A DNA stretch of 31,614 nucleotides from an uncultured Coriobacteriaceae bacterium (GCA_900543875.1 UQSV01000015.1:1-31614), one strand, 5' to 3'. Counted from the first letter of the stretch, positions 6,836 through 14,667 are shown. Notes: a model not told the origin generated them from the letters alone. Numbers and translations are program-made.

Positions 6836-7681
6836 ATGGGTGCAAGTGTGAGCAAGATCCGGGCGTTTGCCGAGGCGGCGCGGCTGGGTAGCATCTCACG
6901 TGCCGCCGAGGAGCTGGGCGTGGCGCAGTCGACGCTCAGCCGCTCGGTCGCGAGCCTCGAGCAGGAGTGGGGCGTGCGCCTGTTCGACCGCCACGGGCCC
7001 GCGCTTGCGCTCTCGGTCGATGGCGCGCGGCTGCTGGGCGAGGCTCGTGCCGCATGCGACGCCTACGACGCGCTGGACCGCCGCGTGATGGGCCTGCGCT
7101 CGCTGGCCGATGGCTGCGTGAGCATGGCGGCGCCCTCGAGCGTGGTGGCGATGAGGCTGCCTGGCCCCTTGGGACGCTTCTCGGCGGAGTACCCCGGCGT
7201 TGAGGTGAGTATCAACGAGTGCACCTATGGCGAGGCCGAGCGCCTGCTGCTGAGTGGTGCCGTTGAGCTGGCGTTTATTCCCAACAAGCTCGAGGACCAG
7301 GGCTTCATCTCGAGCGTGTACGACAAGGACGAGATCGTGGTGGTGGCGCCGCGCGGCCACTTTGCGCCCGAGCCGGCAGACATTGCCGTGGAGCAGCTGC
7401 TGGGCGAGCGTTTCATCGCAGACACCGAGACGGCGCCGCTGCTGCAGCGCGAGCTCAAGGGTCCGTGCATCCACTGCGAGACGAGCAACATTACCGCCAT
7501 CCTCGCCATGGTCGAGGCGAGGCTGGGCGTGTCGCTGCTGCCGAGCCTGGCGCTGGAGCGCACGGGCTTTGAGCTCGACGTTCGCCACCTGAGGAACCCC
7601 GCGCACCGCGTGCTGTACCTTGTGCGCCGCCGCGAGGTAGACCTAAGCTTGGCCGCCCGGGCGTTTCTCGCATACCTGTAG
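6836..7681 (+). CDS. LysR-family transcriptional regulator
   Basis: This 281-residue DNA-binding regulator has an N-terminal winged helix (about 5-65). Its classic LysR helix-turn-helix is seen as ARLGSISRAAEELGVAQSTLSRSVASLE, given here only to mark residues 15-42. An effector-binding periplasmic-protein-like domain (about 92-281) follows. ATG 6836 has a strong GGGGAGG run before it; the longer frame upstream crosses the terminator. It is co-oriented with and downstream of the permease and amidohydrolase genes, unlike the usual divergent LysR arrangement. If it controls them, it would act on the distant 3176-3725 region. The effector is unknown. The family is certain; the regulon is a guess. 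Confidence 0.9.
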   Translation: MGASVSKIRAFAEAARLGSISRAAEELGVAQSTLSRSVASLEQEWGVRLFDRHGPALALSVDGARLLGEARAACDAYDALDRRVMGLRSLADGCVSMAAPSSVVAMRLPGPLGRFSAEYPGVEVSINECTYGEAERLLLSGAVELAFIPNKLEDQGFISSVYDKDEIVVVAPRGHFAPEPADIAVEQLLGERFIADTETAPLLQRELKGPCIHCETSNITAILAMVEARLGVSLLPSLALERTGFELDVRHLRNPAHRVLYLVRRREVDLSLAARAFLAYL

Positions 7682-7729
7682 GCGAGGGCGCGCGGCAGCT
7701 CTGCGACATTTGTTACTCCGCCCAAGGGT

Positions 7730-7790
7730 GCGTGCCAAACGCAGGTAGTTATTGTCTCCAAGTGGTGATAATTAACTGCGCAAGGCACGC
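7730..7790. repeat. Family A structured intergenic repeat, copy 2
   Basis: This is a second 61-bp copy in the same orientation as 3393-3453. The outer stem is GCGTGCC (7730-7736) with GGCACGC (7784-7790). The inner stem is CGCAGGTAGTTAT (7740-7752) with ATAATTAACTGCG (7768-7780). The loop differs completely from copy 1. A G-T wobble closing pair in copy 1 is a G-C pair here, and an inner wobble becomes A-T, consistent with conserved pairing. It lies 48 bp after the LysR stop and 41 bp before the phosphoesterase start. Confidence 0.8.
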
Positions 7791-7831
7791 AGTTTTGCTG
7801 CATGACGCGCAATCGCAACAGGGGAGGCAAC

Positions 7832-8551
7832 ATGACCATCTTTGTAACGGGAGACATTCACTCTGGGGCCGAGATGGCGAGGCTCTCGGATTGGGACGCA
7901 ACGTACGCCGCCGGCCCTGGCGACTACCTCATCGTTGCGGGCGACTTTGGCTATCCCTGGAGCTTCTCAATGGACGAGGTTGAGGACATCAACTGGCTGT
8001 CGAGCCGCCCCTACACGGTGCTGTTCGTCGATGGCAACCATGAGCGCTATGACCACTGGGAAGACCGTCCGTGCGAGAAGTGGCACGGTGGCATGACCCA
8101 GCGCCTCTCGCCGGGCTCGCCCATTCGCCGCCTCTGCCGCGGCGAGGTCTTCGACTTTGATAGCACGACCATCTTTACCCTGGGCGGTGCCACGAGCATC
8201 GACAAGGAATGGCGCATTCCCGGCGCGGACTGGTGGCCACAGGAGCTGCCCAGCCACGCCGAGCTCGACCATGCCCTCGAGACGCTCGATGCCAATAACT
8301 GGCAGGTAGACTACGTGATTACCCACACCTGCTCAACATCGATGCTGTCTGCGACGCTGTGGCCCAAAGGTGGCTGGGAGAATCCCGACCGCGACTGCCT
8401 TACCGACTTTCTCGACGAGCTCGACCGGAGGCTCGCGTTCAAGCGCTGGTACTACGGCCACTTCCACGTTGACAAGAACGTGGACGAGAAGCACACCGTG
8501 CTCTTCCAGGAGTTCGTTGAGCTCGGCGGCCAGGCAACCTTTACGCAGTAG
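7832..8551 (+). CDS. Calcineurin-like metallophosphoesterase
   Basis: This 239-residue, probably cytoplasmic hydrolase has the five metallophosphoesterase motifs in order: GDIH (Asp8, His10), GDFG (Asp38), GNHE (Asn69, His70, Glu71), ITHTC (about residue 176) and GHFHVD near the C-terminus. These are the ligands of a two-metal phosphoesterase centre. The substrate could be a phosphoprotein, nucleotide or other phosphodiester; nothing in the sequence decides it. The length is that of small stand-alone members of the family. ATG 7832 is preceded by GGGGAGG; an upstream ATG at 7802 has no ribosome binding site. It stands alone between the LysR gene and a convergent gene. The family is firm and the role open. 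Confidence 0.9.
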   Translation: MTIFVTGDIHSGAEMARLSDWDATYAAGPGDYLIVAGDFGYPWSFSMDEVEDINWLSSRPYTVLFVDGNHERYDHWEDRPCEKWHGGMTQRLSPGSPIRRLCRGEVFDFDSTTIFTLGGATSIDKEWRIPGADWWPQELPSHAELDHALETLDANNWQVDYVITHTCSTSMLSATLWPKGGWENPDRDCLTDFLDELDRRLAFKRWYYGHFHVDKNVDEKHTVLFQEFVELGGQATFTQ

Positions 8552-8606
8552 CGGCGGCGTGCAGACTGCGAGCCGCCGCCATGCGCGGCGCACGGTGCGG
8601 GCACCG
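8551..8606. terminator. GC-rich hairpins in convergent gene end
   Basis: The arms GCGGCGGC (8551-8558) and GCCGCCGC (8572-8579) form one hairpin. A second, CGGTGC/GCACCG with outer GCGG/CCGC, lies at about 8585-8609. They fill the 62-bp gap between two convergent genes. No clear T-run follows on either strand, so termination by them is only likely. Confidence 0.35.
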
Positions 8607-8613
8607 CCGCATT

Positions 8614-9441
8614 CTAACGCTCGAACCCCGCCAGGGGGGTACAGCCGGCCTCAACCAGGTCGATGTCGCACGCAACCAGGGTGTTGTTGCCCGCCTGCGT
8701 GGGCTCGCCGGGGAACTCGGGCACAAGCCACACGTGGCCAAACTCGCGGCCAAACGCCTCGACCGTCTCGTACATGCTCGCGCTCTTGCGACCTTCCAGG
8801 GGAAACCTCAGCGTGGCCAGGTACACCCCGCCCTCGCTCAGGTGATCGTGGATGACCCTCGCGCCCTCGTCGCACGCAAGCGGCCCCAGCGGCTTGCTAC
8901 CGCTAAAGGCCTCGTTCACCACCAGGTCAAAGGGCTCGCTGGCGCGCCTCAGCCACGCCCAGCCGTCGTCACACGCAAGCTCGAACCTGCCCGTTCCCGC
9001 GTACTCGCGCTCGAGCCTCTCCAGGCCAAAGCTCTCGCGCGCGATCTCGATGATCCTCTCGTCAATCTCGACCACGCTCACCGCCACGGGCGTCAGGTGC
9101 GTCACGAGCCACTTGGGCAGCGAGAACCCACCTCCGCCAATAACGGCCACGCGTCGAAGGCGGGGCAGCTCGCTGATGATACGTGCCTGCTCGCGCTGGT
9201 ACTCGCATGCAAGCTCGCTCCACAGCTCGTCTGTGGCATAGGCCACGCTCTGGAACGCACCGTTGACGTTGAGCATGCGCACGGGCGTGCCGTCCTCGTC
9301 TGCAGTGTCGAACAGCAGCGCCAGGCCAAACTTGGTGCGCCGCATGGTGACGCCCCTCCACGCCAGGATGCGCATGCACAGCAGGTGGATGAGCAGCCCT
9401 GCCACGGTGAGCAGCACAAATATGATGATTGCGGTGGTCAT
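8614..9441 (-). CDS. Membrane-anchored spermidine-synthase-like protein
   Basis: This 275-residue protein has one N-terminal hydrophobic helix (about 3-24) followed by a Rossmann methyltransferase-like domain of the spermidine synthase family. The nucleotide-binding loop AVIGGGGFSLP (99-109), the acidic strand end VEID (124-127) and DDGW (158-161) are visible. At the catalytic position, spermidine synthases have D-A-F preceded by an acidic residue used to deprotonate putrescine. Here it reads VVNEAFSG (174-181), so true aminopropyltransferase activity is doubtful. The family also includes MFS-fused and uncharacterised proteins. ATG 9441 is preceded by GGGAG. No speD or other polyamine gene is near. 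It may modify an unknown amine or be a binding protein. Confidence 0.8.
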   Translation of the reverse strand: MTTAIIIFVLLTVAGLLIHLLCMRILAWRGVTMRRTKFGLALLFDTADEDGTPVRMLNVNGAFQSVAYATDELWSELACEYQREQARIISELPRLRRVAVIGGGGFSLPKWLVTHLTPVAVSVVEIDERIIEIARESFGLERLEREYAGTGRFELACDDGWAWLRRASEPFDLVVNEAFSGSKPLGPLACDEGARVIHDHLSEGGVYLATLRFPLEGRKSASMYETVEAFGREFGHVWLVPEFPGEPTQAGNNTLVACDIDLVEAGCTPLAGFER

Positions 9442-9613
9442 GGGGCTCCCGGTTCAAAGCCAGCGGCGGCGGGCGGCCTCGCGTGGGCCCGCCCAAATGC
9501 TTACAGGGTGTCGTGGTTAGAGGCGTTCCCGCGCGGGTACACGCCTGACCAACGTGGAGATTGCGGCAACATGCGTGATAAGAAAACTTCGCGCACGTAA
9601 ACGGCACTCGGGC

Positions 9614-9622
9614 TAGTATACT
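9614..9622 (+). promoter_or_regulatory. Likely -10 region for tatA
   Basis: TAGTATACT (9614-9622) contains a good -10 (TATACT, 9617-9622) about 83 bp before the tatA start. No good -35 is seen. The leader then holds a GGCCG/CGGCC hairpin (about 9639-9656). The remaining 170 bp toward the divergent gene show nothing else I can name. Confidence 0.4.
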
Positions 9623-9704
9623 TTCTAAGTTGCCGTGGCCGATGCAAACCGGCCTTAGCTAACGAACGAATACACGACCGAGTGTCTGTTCGGAGAGGAA
9701 AATC

Positions 9705-10025
9705 ATGATTCTAGGTCTGGGTGCTCCTGAGCTCATCATCATTCTGATCGTCGTCCTGGTCATCTTTGGCCCCAAGAACCTCCCGAAGCTTGGCAAGTCC
9801 CTTGGCAAGACCGTCAAGGGCATCCGCGAGGGCATGGACGAGACGGCCGACGCCGTCAAGACCGAGTCCAAGCCGGCCGAGGATGTCGTTGTCGAGCACG
9901 CCGACTCCGAGGACGCCGATGCTGACGCCACGCCCGCCGGCGACGTCAAGTTCTGCGGCAACTGCGGTGCCGAGAACCCGACCGACAACAAGTTCTGCAA
10001 GTCCTGCGGAGCAAAGCTCGACTAA
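9705..10025 (+). CDS. tatA: TatA/TatE-type protein translocase subunit with C-terminal zinc ribbon
   Basis: This 106-residue protein combines a Tat pore subunit with a zinc ribbon. Residues 1-45 are a normal TatA: a short membrane helix (about 7-21), the FGP hinge (21-23), then an amphipathic helix (KNLPKLGKSLGKTVKGIREG). An acidic linker (about 46-80, rich in D/E/A) follows, and then a four-cysteine ribbon with Cys84, Cys87, Cys98 and Cys101 (CGNC...CKSC). TatA oligomers form the passage for folded proteins carrying twin-arginine signals. The NlpC/P60 protein at 20830-22029 has such a signal. GGAGAGG precedes the ATG. It stands alone between its promoter and a terminator; tatC is not in the window. 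The cytoplasmic ribbon is an unusual addition. Confidence 0.9.
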   Translation: MILGLGAPELIIILIVVLVIFGPKNLPKLGKSLGKTVKGIREGMDETADAVKTESKPAEDVVVEHADSEDADADATPAGDVKFCGNCGAENPTDNKFCKSCGAKLD

Positions 10026-10038
10026 CTCACTTTCTTAG

Positions 10039-10064
10039 GCACACCCCTCCGTGGGTGTGCTTTC
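10039..10064 (+). terminator. Terminator after tatA
   Basis: GCACACCC (10039-10046) and GGGTGTGC (10053-10060) form a perfect 8-bp stem with a 6-nt loop, followed by TTTCGTCT. It separates tatA from greA, though the T-run is short and read-through is possible. Confidence 0.6.
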
Positions 10065-10099
10065 GTCTGTACGTACCACCCCACGTAAGAAAGCGGACC

Positions 10100-10576
10100 A
10101 TGGCTGACAACGAGATCATCCTTACCCCCGAAGGCCGCCAGAAGCTCGTCGACGAGCTCGCCTGGCGCGAGGGAGAGCACGACGCCGAGATTATCGAGCG
10201 CATCAAGGTCGCCCGTGACTTCGGCGACCTGTCCGAGAACTCCGAGTACGACGACGCCAAGGAGGAGCAGTCCAAGAACGCCTCCCGCATCGCCGAGATT
10301 CGCAAGATTCTCTCCACCGCCAAGGTGTCCGAGAACGCCGGCCACGTCATGGCCGTCTCGATTGGCTGCACCGTCGAGATCCAGGAGCAGGGCAAGGACA
10401 AGAAGACTGCGTTCACCATCGTGGGCACGACCGAGACCAACTCCCTCGAGCACAAGATTTCGAACGAGAGCCCCGTTGGCTCCGCCCTCATGGGCCACGC
10501 CAAGGGCGACGTCATCGAGGTTACGAGTCCCTCTGGCGCCACGCGCAACTACATCATCACCAAAATCTCGCGCTAG
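10100..10576 (+). CDS. greA: Transcription elongation factor GreA
   Basis: This 158-residue cytoplasmic factor binds the RNA polymerase secondary channel and stimulates cleavage of backtracked RNA. The N-terminal coiled coil (about 1-75) carries the acidic tip motif DFGDLSENSEYDDAKEEQ, whose acidic residues position the catalytic metal. The C-terminal FKBP-like domain (about 80-158) includes the conserved SPVGSALMGHAKGD motif. The length is standard. ATG 10100 was chosen because the protein aligns from MADNEIILT; the preceding in-frame ATG at 10055 lies in the tatA terminator region. The Shine-Dalgarno sequence is weak (AAGAAAGCGG). It has its own downstream terminator and precedes lysS, an arrangement common in bacteria. 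Confidence 0.95.
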   Translation: MADNEIILTPEGRQKLVDELAWREGEHDAEIIERIKVARDFGDLSENSEYDDAKEEQSKNASRIAEIRKILSTAKVSENAGHVMAVSIGCTVEIQEQGKDKKTAFTIVGTTETNSLEHKISNESPVGSALMGHAKGDVIEVTSPSGATRNYIITKISR

Positions 10577-10626
10577 GGCGAGATTGGTTCGCTCGCGGGC
10601 ATAGCCCCGCGATCATGTCCGCATCA

Positions 10627-10661
10627 CGCCCCTTCCGTGCCCGTCGCGGGAGGGGCGTTTT
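10627..10661 (+). terminator. Terminator after greA
   Basis: CGCCCCT (10627-10633) pairs with AGGGGCG (10651-10657), extended by further C-G pairs in the loop. TTTT (10658-10661) follows. It lies 50 bp after the greA stop and about 100 bp before lysS. Confidence 0.8.
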
Positions 10662-10764
10662 CACGTCTGTACAGAGTTTTGGCCGCGCGTGGGTGCATCC
10701 GCGCCAGGCCACATGACTGGCCGCGCGCGGGGACGCCCGCCCACGGCCGCAAGAAGGAGACCGC

Positions 10765-12720
10765 ATGTCCGAGCAGACCAGCACCGAGTCCACGCTCAAC
10801 GACGAGCGCGCGACCCGCCTCGCTCGCCGCCAGGCCGTCATCGACGCCGGTGGAAACCCCTATCCCGAGCACTGCGACGTGACCGACCACGTGGCAGACC
10901 TCGTCGAGCGCTACGCCAACCTTACCGAGGACGACGTCGACGGCGAAGCCCACTGCATCGCCGGCCGCATCCGCGCCAAGCGTGGTCAGGGCAAGGTGGC
11001 TTTCCTCGAGCTGCAGGACGCCACGGACCGCATCCAGCTCTTCTGCCGCATCGATGCGCTGGGCGAGGAGGGCATGGCCGCCGTGCGCAAGTTCGACCTG
11101 GGCGACATCATCGAGGCCACCGGCCCCATGATGCGCACCAAGCGCGGCGCCCTGTCGTTGGCTCCCACCTCGGTCAAGCTCCTCTCCAAGGCCGTGCGCC
11201 CGCTGCCCGACAAGTTCCACGGCCTCTCCGACAAGGAGCTGCGCTACCGCCAGCGCTACGTTGACCTCATCATGAACGACGACGTGCGCGAGACCTTCCG
11301 CAAGCGCTCGGCCATCGTCTCCGCCTTCCGCCGCTACATGGAGCAGGACCAGTACATGGAGGTCGAGACCCCCATTCTGCAGACCATCCAGGGTGGCGCC
11401 ACGGCCAAGCCGTTCATCACGCACTTCAACGCGCTCAACCAGGAGTGCTTCCTGCGCATCGCCACCGAGCTGCCGCTGAAGCGCCTGCTCGTGGGCGGCT
11501 TTGAGCGCGTGTACGAGATTGGCCGCATCTTCCGCAACGAGGGCATGGACAAGACCCACAACCCCGAGTTCACCACGATGGAGGCCTATCGCGCCTACAG
11601 CGACCTCGACGGCATGAAGGAGCTCGCCGAGGGCGTCATTAAGGCCGCCAACGTCGCCATTGGCAACCCCGAGCAGATTGACTACCAGGGCACCACGATT
11701 GACCTCTCGGGCACCTGGCCCTCCATCCCCATGACCAAGGTTGTCTCCAACGCCATTGGCGAGGAGGTCGACCTCGACACGTCCGTCGAGCACCTGGTGG
11801 AGCTCTGTCACGCAAACAAGATCGAGACCAAGCCCGAGTGGGGCGCCGGCAAGCTCATCGCCGAGCTCTACGATGAGCTGGGCGAGCCCTCCATCGTGAA
11901 CCCCACCTTTGTCGTTGACTACCCGGTCGAGGTGTCGCCGCTGGCCAAGCGCTACGAGGACGAGCCGCGCCTGACGCACCGCTTTGAGCTAGTCATTGCC
12001 GGCCACGAGTACGCCAACGCTTTCTCCGAGCTCAACGACCCGGTTGACCAGGCCGAGCGCTTCCACGCCGAGATTGCCGAGCGCGACTCGGGCGACGACG
12101 AGGCCATGCAGTTCGACGCCGACTACGTGCGCGCCCTCGAGTACGGCATGCCTCCCGCGGGCGGCATTGGCATTGGCATCGACCGCGTGGTCATGCTGCT
12201 CACCAACCAGCCCATGATTCGTGACGTGCTGCTCTTCCCGCACATGAAGCCCGAGGCCGGCGCCAAGAACGGTGCCGCCGAGGCCAAGGCTGCCGAGGAG
12301 GCCGCTGCCGCCGCCGAGGCTGGCGAGGCCGCGCCCGAGCCCATCGACTTCTCCAACGTGACCATCGAGCCGCTGTTCGAGGACTACGTGGACTTCGACA
12401 CGTTTAGCAAGTCCGATTTCCGTGCCGTGAAGGTCAAGGCCTGCGAGGCAGTCAAGAAGAGCAAGAAGCTGCTGCAGTTCACGCTTGACGACGGCACGGG
12501 CACCGACCGTACGATCCTCTCGGGCATCCACAAGTTCTACGAGCCCGAGGAGCTCATGGGCAAGACGCTCATTGCCATCACCAACCTGCCGCCGCGCGCC
12601 ATGATGGGCATCGACTCGTGCGGTATGCTCCTCTCGGCCATCCACGAGGTCGAGGGCGAGGAGTGCCTGAACCTGCTCATGGTCGACGACCGTATTCCGG
12701 CTGGCGCCAAGCTGTACTAG
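10765..12720 (+). CDS. lysS: Lysine--tRNA ligase (class II) with C-terminal tRNA-binding domain
   Basis: This 651-residue cytoplasmic aminoacyl-tRNA synthetase charges tRNA-Lys. An anticodon-binding OB domain (about 50-150) is followed by the class II catalytic domain, with motif 2 (FRNEGMDKTHNPEFTTME) and motif 3 (GGIGIGIDRVVMLLTN). Ordinary bacterial LysS ends near residue 500. Here an alanine/glutamate-rich linker (about 500-525) leads to a second OB fold (528-651) of the Trbp111/EMAP-II type, like the C-terminus of MetG (DFSNVTIEPLF, DFRAVKVKACEAVKKSKKLLQF, PPRAMMGIDSCGMLLSA). It probably strengthens tRNA binding or dimerisation. ATG 10765 has AAGGAGA upstream. The ORF is continuous with no sign of a second start in the linker. 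Confidence 0.96.
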   Translation: MSEQTSTESTLNDERATRLARRQAVIDAGGNPYPEHCDVTDHVADLVERYANLTEDDVDGEAHCIAGRIRAKRGQGKVAFLELQDATDRIQLFCRIDALGEEGMAAVRKFDLGDIIEATGPMMRTKRGALSLAPTSVKLLSKAVRPLPDKFHGLSDKELRYRQRYVDLIMNDDVRETFRKRSAIVSAFRRYMEQDQYMEVETPILQTIQGGATAKPFITHFNALNQECFLRIATELPLKRLLVGGFERVYEIGRIFRNEGMDKTHNPEFTTMEAYRAYSDLDGMKELAEGVIKAANVAIGNPEQIDYQGTTIDLSGTWPSIPMTKVVSNAIGEEVDLDTSVEHLVELCHANKIETKPEWGAGKLIAELYDELGEPSIVNPTFVVDYPVEVSPLAKRYEDEPRLTHRFELVIAGHEYANAFSELNDPVDQAERFHAEIAERDSGDDEAMQFDADYVRALEYGMPPAGGIGIGIDRVVMLLTNQPMIRDVLLFPHMKPEAGAKNGAAEAKAAEEAAAAAEAGEAAPEPIDFSNVTIEPLFEDYVDFDTFSKSDFRAVKVKACEAVKKSKKLLQFTLDDGTGTDRTILSGIHKFYEPEELMGKTLIAITNLPPRAMMGIDSCGMLLSAIHEVEGEECLNLLMVDDRIPAGAKLY

Positions 12721-12756
12721 GGTCAGGCCTTCCAGCTTTACAGATTGGGACTCCAC

Positions 12757-12794
12757 GCCCGCCGAAGCCAGGATTTGGTCTCGGCGGGCTTTTT
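12757..12794 (+). terminator. Terminator after lysS
   Basis: GCCCGCCGA (12757-12765) and TCGGCGGGC (12781-12789) form a perfect 9-bp stem, followed by TTTTT (12790-12794). Confidence 0.9.
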
Positions 12795-12804
12795 ATATCG
12801 AGGT

Positions 12805-12834
12805 TTGCAACTTTACATAACGTAGCTCTAATAT
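12805..12834 (+). promoter_or_regulatory. Promoter of the ThrE-type exporter gene
   Basis: The -35 TTGCAA (12805-12810) and -10 TAATAT (12829-12834) are 18 bp apart, starting 10 bp after the lysS terminator. The start codon is 60 bp downstream. Confidence 0.6.
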
Positions 12835-12893
12835 GGCCGCGGAATGTGACCGGTGCGGGGGGGCAATCGAGCCACCCCAGACGGGAGGCATGG

Positions 12894-14489
12894 ATGCAGG
12901 CTTTCGGTCAGCATGCTGCCGATGATGACGGCGAGCGTGAGGAGGTCCTGGAGGGCCTCAACTTCTTTGACGAGCAAGATGAGGATGACGTCGATGACGA
13001 GCCAGGCCATCGAGTGGTCGAGCCCATCGAGGACTTCGATCTTGTCGAGGACGAAGACGAGGACGGATGTCTTGGCACATCCAGGCCGGAGTCTGCTCTG
13101 GCTCCCGACGCCTTGAGTCACGCGTTGTTCCACCATCACGGCATGCGAGCAAACGCGCTGCACATGAAGACCGTCTGGCACGATGTCGTGACCGAGGGAG
13201 ACTCTCCCGCCATCTCCGCTCCACTTGCTGACAAGTCCACGATCATTTGCCGCACTGGCATGCTCATGCTCGCGAGCGGAACGGGCGCCTGGCGCGTGCG
13301 CGACACGATGGATCGCGTGGCGAGTGTCCTTGGCGTCACCATTCACGTGGACCTGAGCCTGCTGTCGTTCGAATGCACGTGCATCGAGGGACATCATATT
13401 TTCAACGAGGTCGTGAGCTTGCCCACAACGGGAGTGAACACGCACCGCATCTGGATGATGGAGAACTTCCTGCGCGAGATTGAGACGTATGGCAGAAACT
13501 TCACGGTGCACGAGTACCACGAGATGCTTGCGACCGTTGAGGGGACGAGGCCAGACTATCGCCCCGTTCAGCAGGGGCTTGCTGCCGGTGCCGCATGCGG
13601 TGCCTTCGTATTTCTCCTTGGTGGCGGTCCGATCGAGATGCTCGGCGCGTTCGTAGGCGCCGGAATCGGCAACTTCGTGCGTTCCACGATGCTCTCGAGA
13701 AGAATCGGGCAGTTCAGTGCGCTTGCGATGGGCGTTGCCGTGGCGTGCGTCTGCTATCTGTTGGCGTTGCTCGGACTCTCGTGCTTTGATCCCATGGCTC
13801 TTGCGCACGAGGAGGGCTATATCGGTGCCATGCTGTTCGTGATTCCCGGATTTCCCCTCATCACGGCCGGGCTCGACATCTCAAAGCTCGACATGAGAAG
13901 CGGCATCGAACGGCTTACGTATGCGGTGTCAATCGTGGTGGTGGCGACGCTCGTGGGATGGGTGGTCGCCGAGTGCGTGGGACTCTCTCCGGATGACTTT
14001 GCGCCTCAGGGGCTCGGCGCGCTGCAGCTGACGGCGCTGCGCGCTTTTATGAGCTTCGTTGGCGTATTTGGCTTCTCGATCATGTTCAACAGTCCCGTGC
14101 AGATGGCTGCGGCGGCGGGTTGCATTGGCGCGGTCTCGAACACGCTGAGGCTCTCGCTCGTCGATCTCAACGCTCTGATTCCGGCGCTTGGGCTGGCTGG
14201 TGGCGTCCCTCCCGAGGCGGCTGCGCTCATTGGAGCGCTTGTCTCGGGGTTGCTCGCGAGTGTAGCCGAGCTCAAGCTCACTTATCCGAGGATTGCCCTA
14301 ACGGTTCCGTCAATTGTCATCATGGTTCCGGGACTATACCTCTACCGTGCCATGTACTACATGTGTGTCTTCGATACGGCCAACATGTTGAGTTGGTTCG
14401 TTCGCGCCGTGCTCATCGTTGCGTTTCTCCCGGTGGGCCTCGGTGCCGCTCGAACGCTCACGGACCCTCGCTGGAGGCATACGTCGTAA
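12894..14489 (+). CDS. ThrE-family threonine/serine exporter
   Basis: This 531-residue inner-membrane protein holds both halves of the ThrE exporter in one chain. A cytoplasmic-looking segment with the DUF1212 pattern (RTGMLMLASGTGAWRVRDTM, about residues 118-137) is followed by about ten hydrophobic segments. The C-terminal half corresponds to the DUF3815 part (for example PSIVIMVPGLYLYRAMYYM). The family exports threonine and serine using the proton gradient; the actual substrate here is not proven. The first 70 residues form an unusual, very acidic tail (runs such as DEQDEDDVDDE and DLVEDEDEDG) absent from typical members. ATG 12894 has GGGAGG five bases upstream. Codon use is somewhat less GC3-biased than in neighbouring housekeeping genes. 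Confidence 0.88.
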   Translation: MQAFGQHAADDDGEREEVLEGLNFFDEQDEDDVDDEPGHRVVEPIEDFDLVEDEDEDGCLGTSRPESALAPDALSHALFHHHGMRANALHMKTVWHDVVTEGDSPAISAPLADKSTIICRTGMLMLASGTGAWRVRDTMDRVASVLGVTIHVDLSLLSFECTCIEGHHIFNEVVSLPTTGVNTHRIWMMENFLREIETYGRNFTVHEYHEMLATVEGTRPDYRPVQQGLAAGAACGAFVFLLGGGPIEMLGAFVGAGIGNFVRSTMLSRRIGQFSALAMGVAVACVCYLLALLGLSCFDPMALAHEEGYIGAMLFVIPGFPLITAGLDISKLDMRSGIERLTYAVSIVVVATLVGWVVAECVGLSPDDFAPQGLGALQLTALRAFMSFVGVFGFSIMFNSPVQMAAAAGCIGAVSNTLRLSLVDLNALIPALGLAGGVPPEAAALIGALVSGLLASVAELKLTYPRIALTVPSIVIMVPGLYLYRAMYYMCVFDTANMLSWFVRAVLIVAFLPVGLGAARTLTDPRWRHTS

Positions 14490-14638
14490 GCGAGTCCGAT
14501 TTGCGCCACATGGCAAACGAGACAAAATCGCTGAGGGCCAGTTGGACACTATGGGCGTCAACTGGAGAAACTATCCAGATACCCATGCCTCGTACCGAGT
14601 GCTAAGGGATATAGCTTCATAAGTGACGAGGTATTACC

Positions 14639-14655
14639 TACCTCTCGCGAGGGTA
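14639..14655 (+). promoter_or_regulatory. Candidate clpC operator overlapping a -10
   Basis: TACC-T-CTCGCGAG-GGTA (14639-14655) is a near-perfect palindrome. It overlaps a second one, GAGGTA/TACCTC (14628-14644), and a possible -10, TATAAG (14654-14659). It does not match the CtsR direct repeat or the HspR HAIR inverted repeat. A ClgR-like regulator is possible but unproven. Confidence 0.35.
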
Positions 14656-14667
14656 TAAGCTTACAGA

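Noticed and set aside
14419..14622. Small plus-strand frame between the ThrE gene and clpC
   Set aside because: Mostly an alternative frame of the ThrE gene end, with no ribosome binding site and Arg-rich composition.
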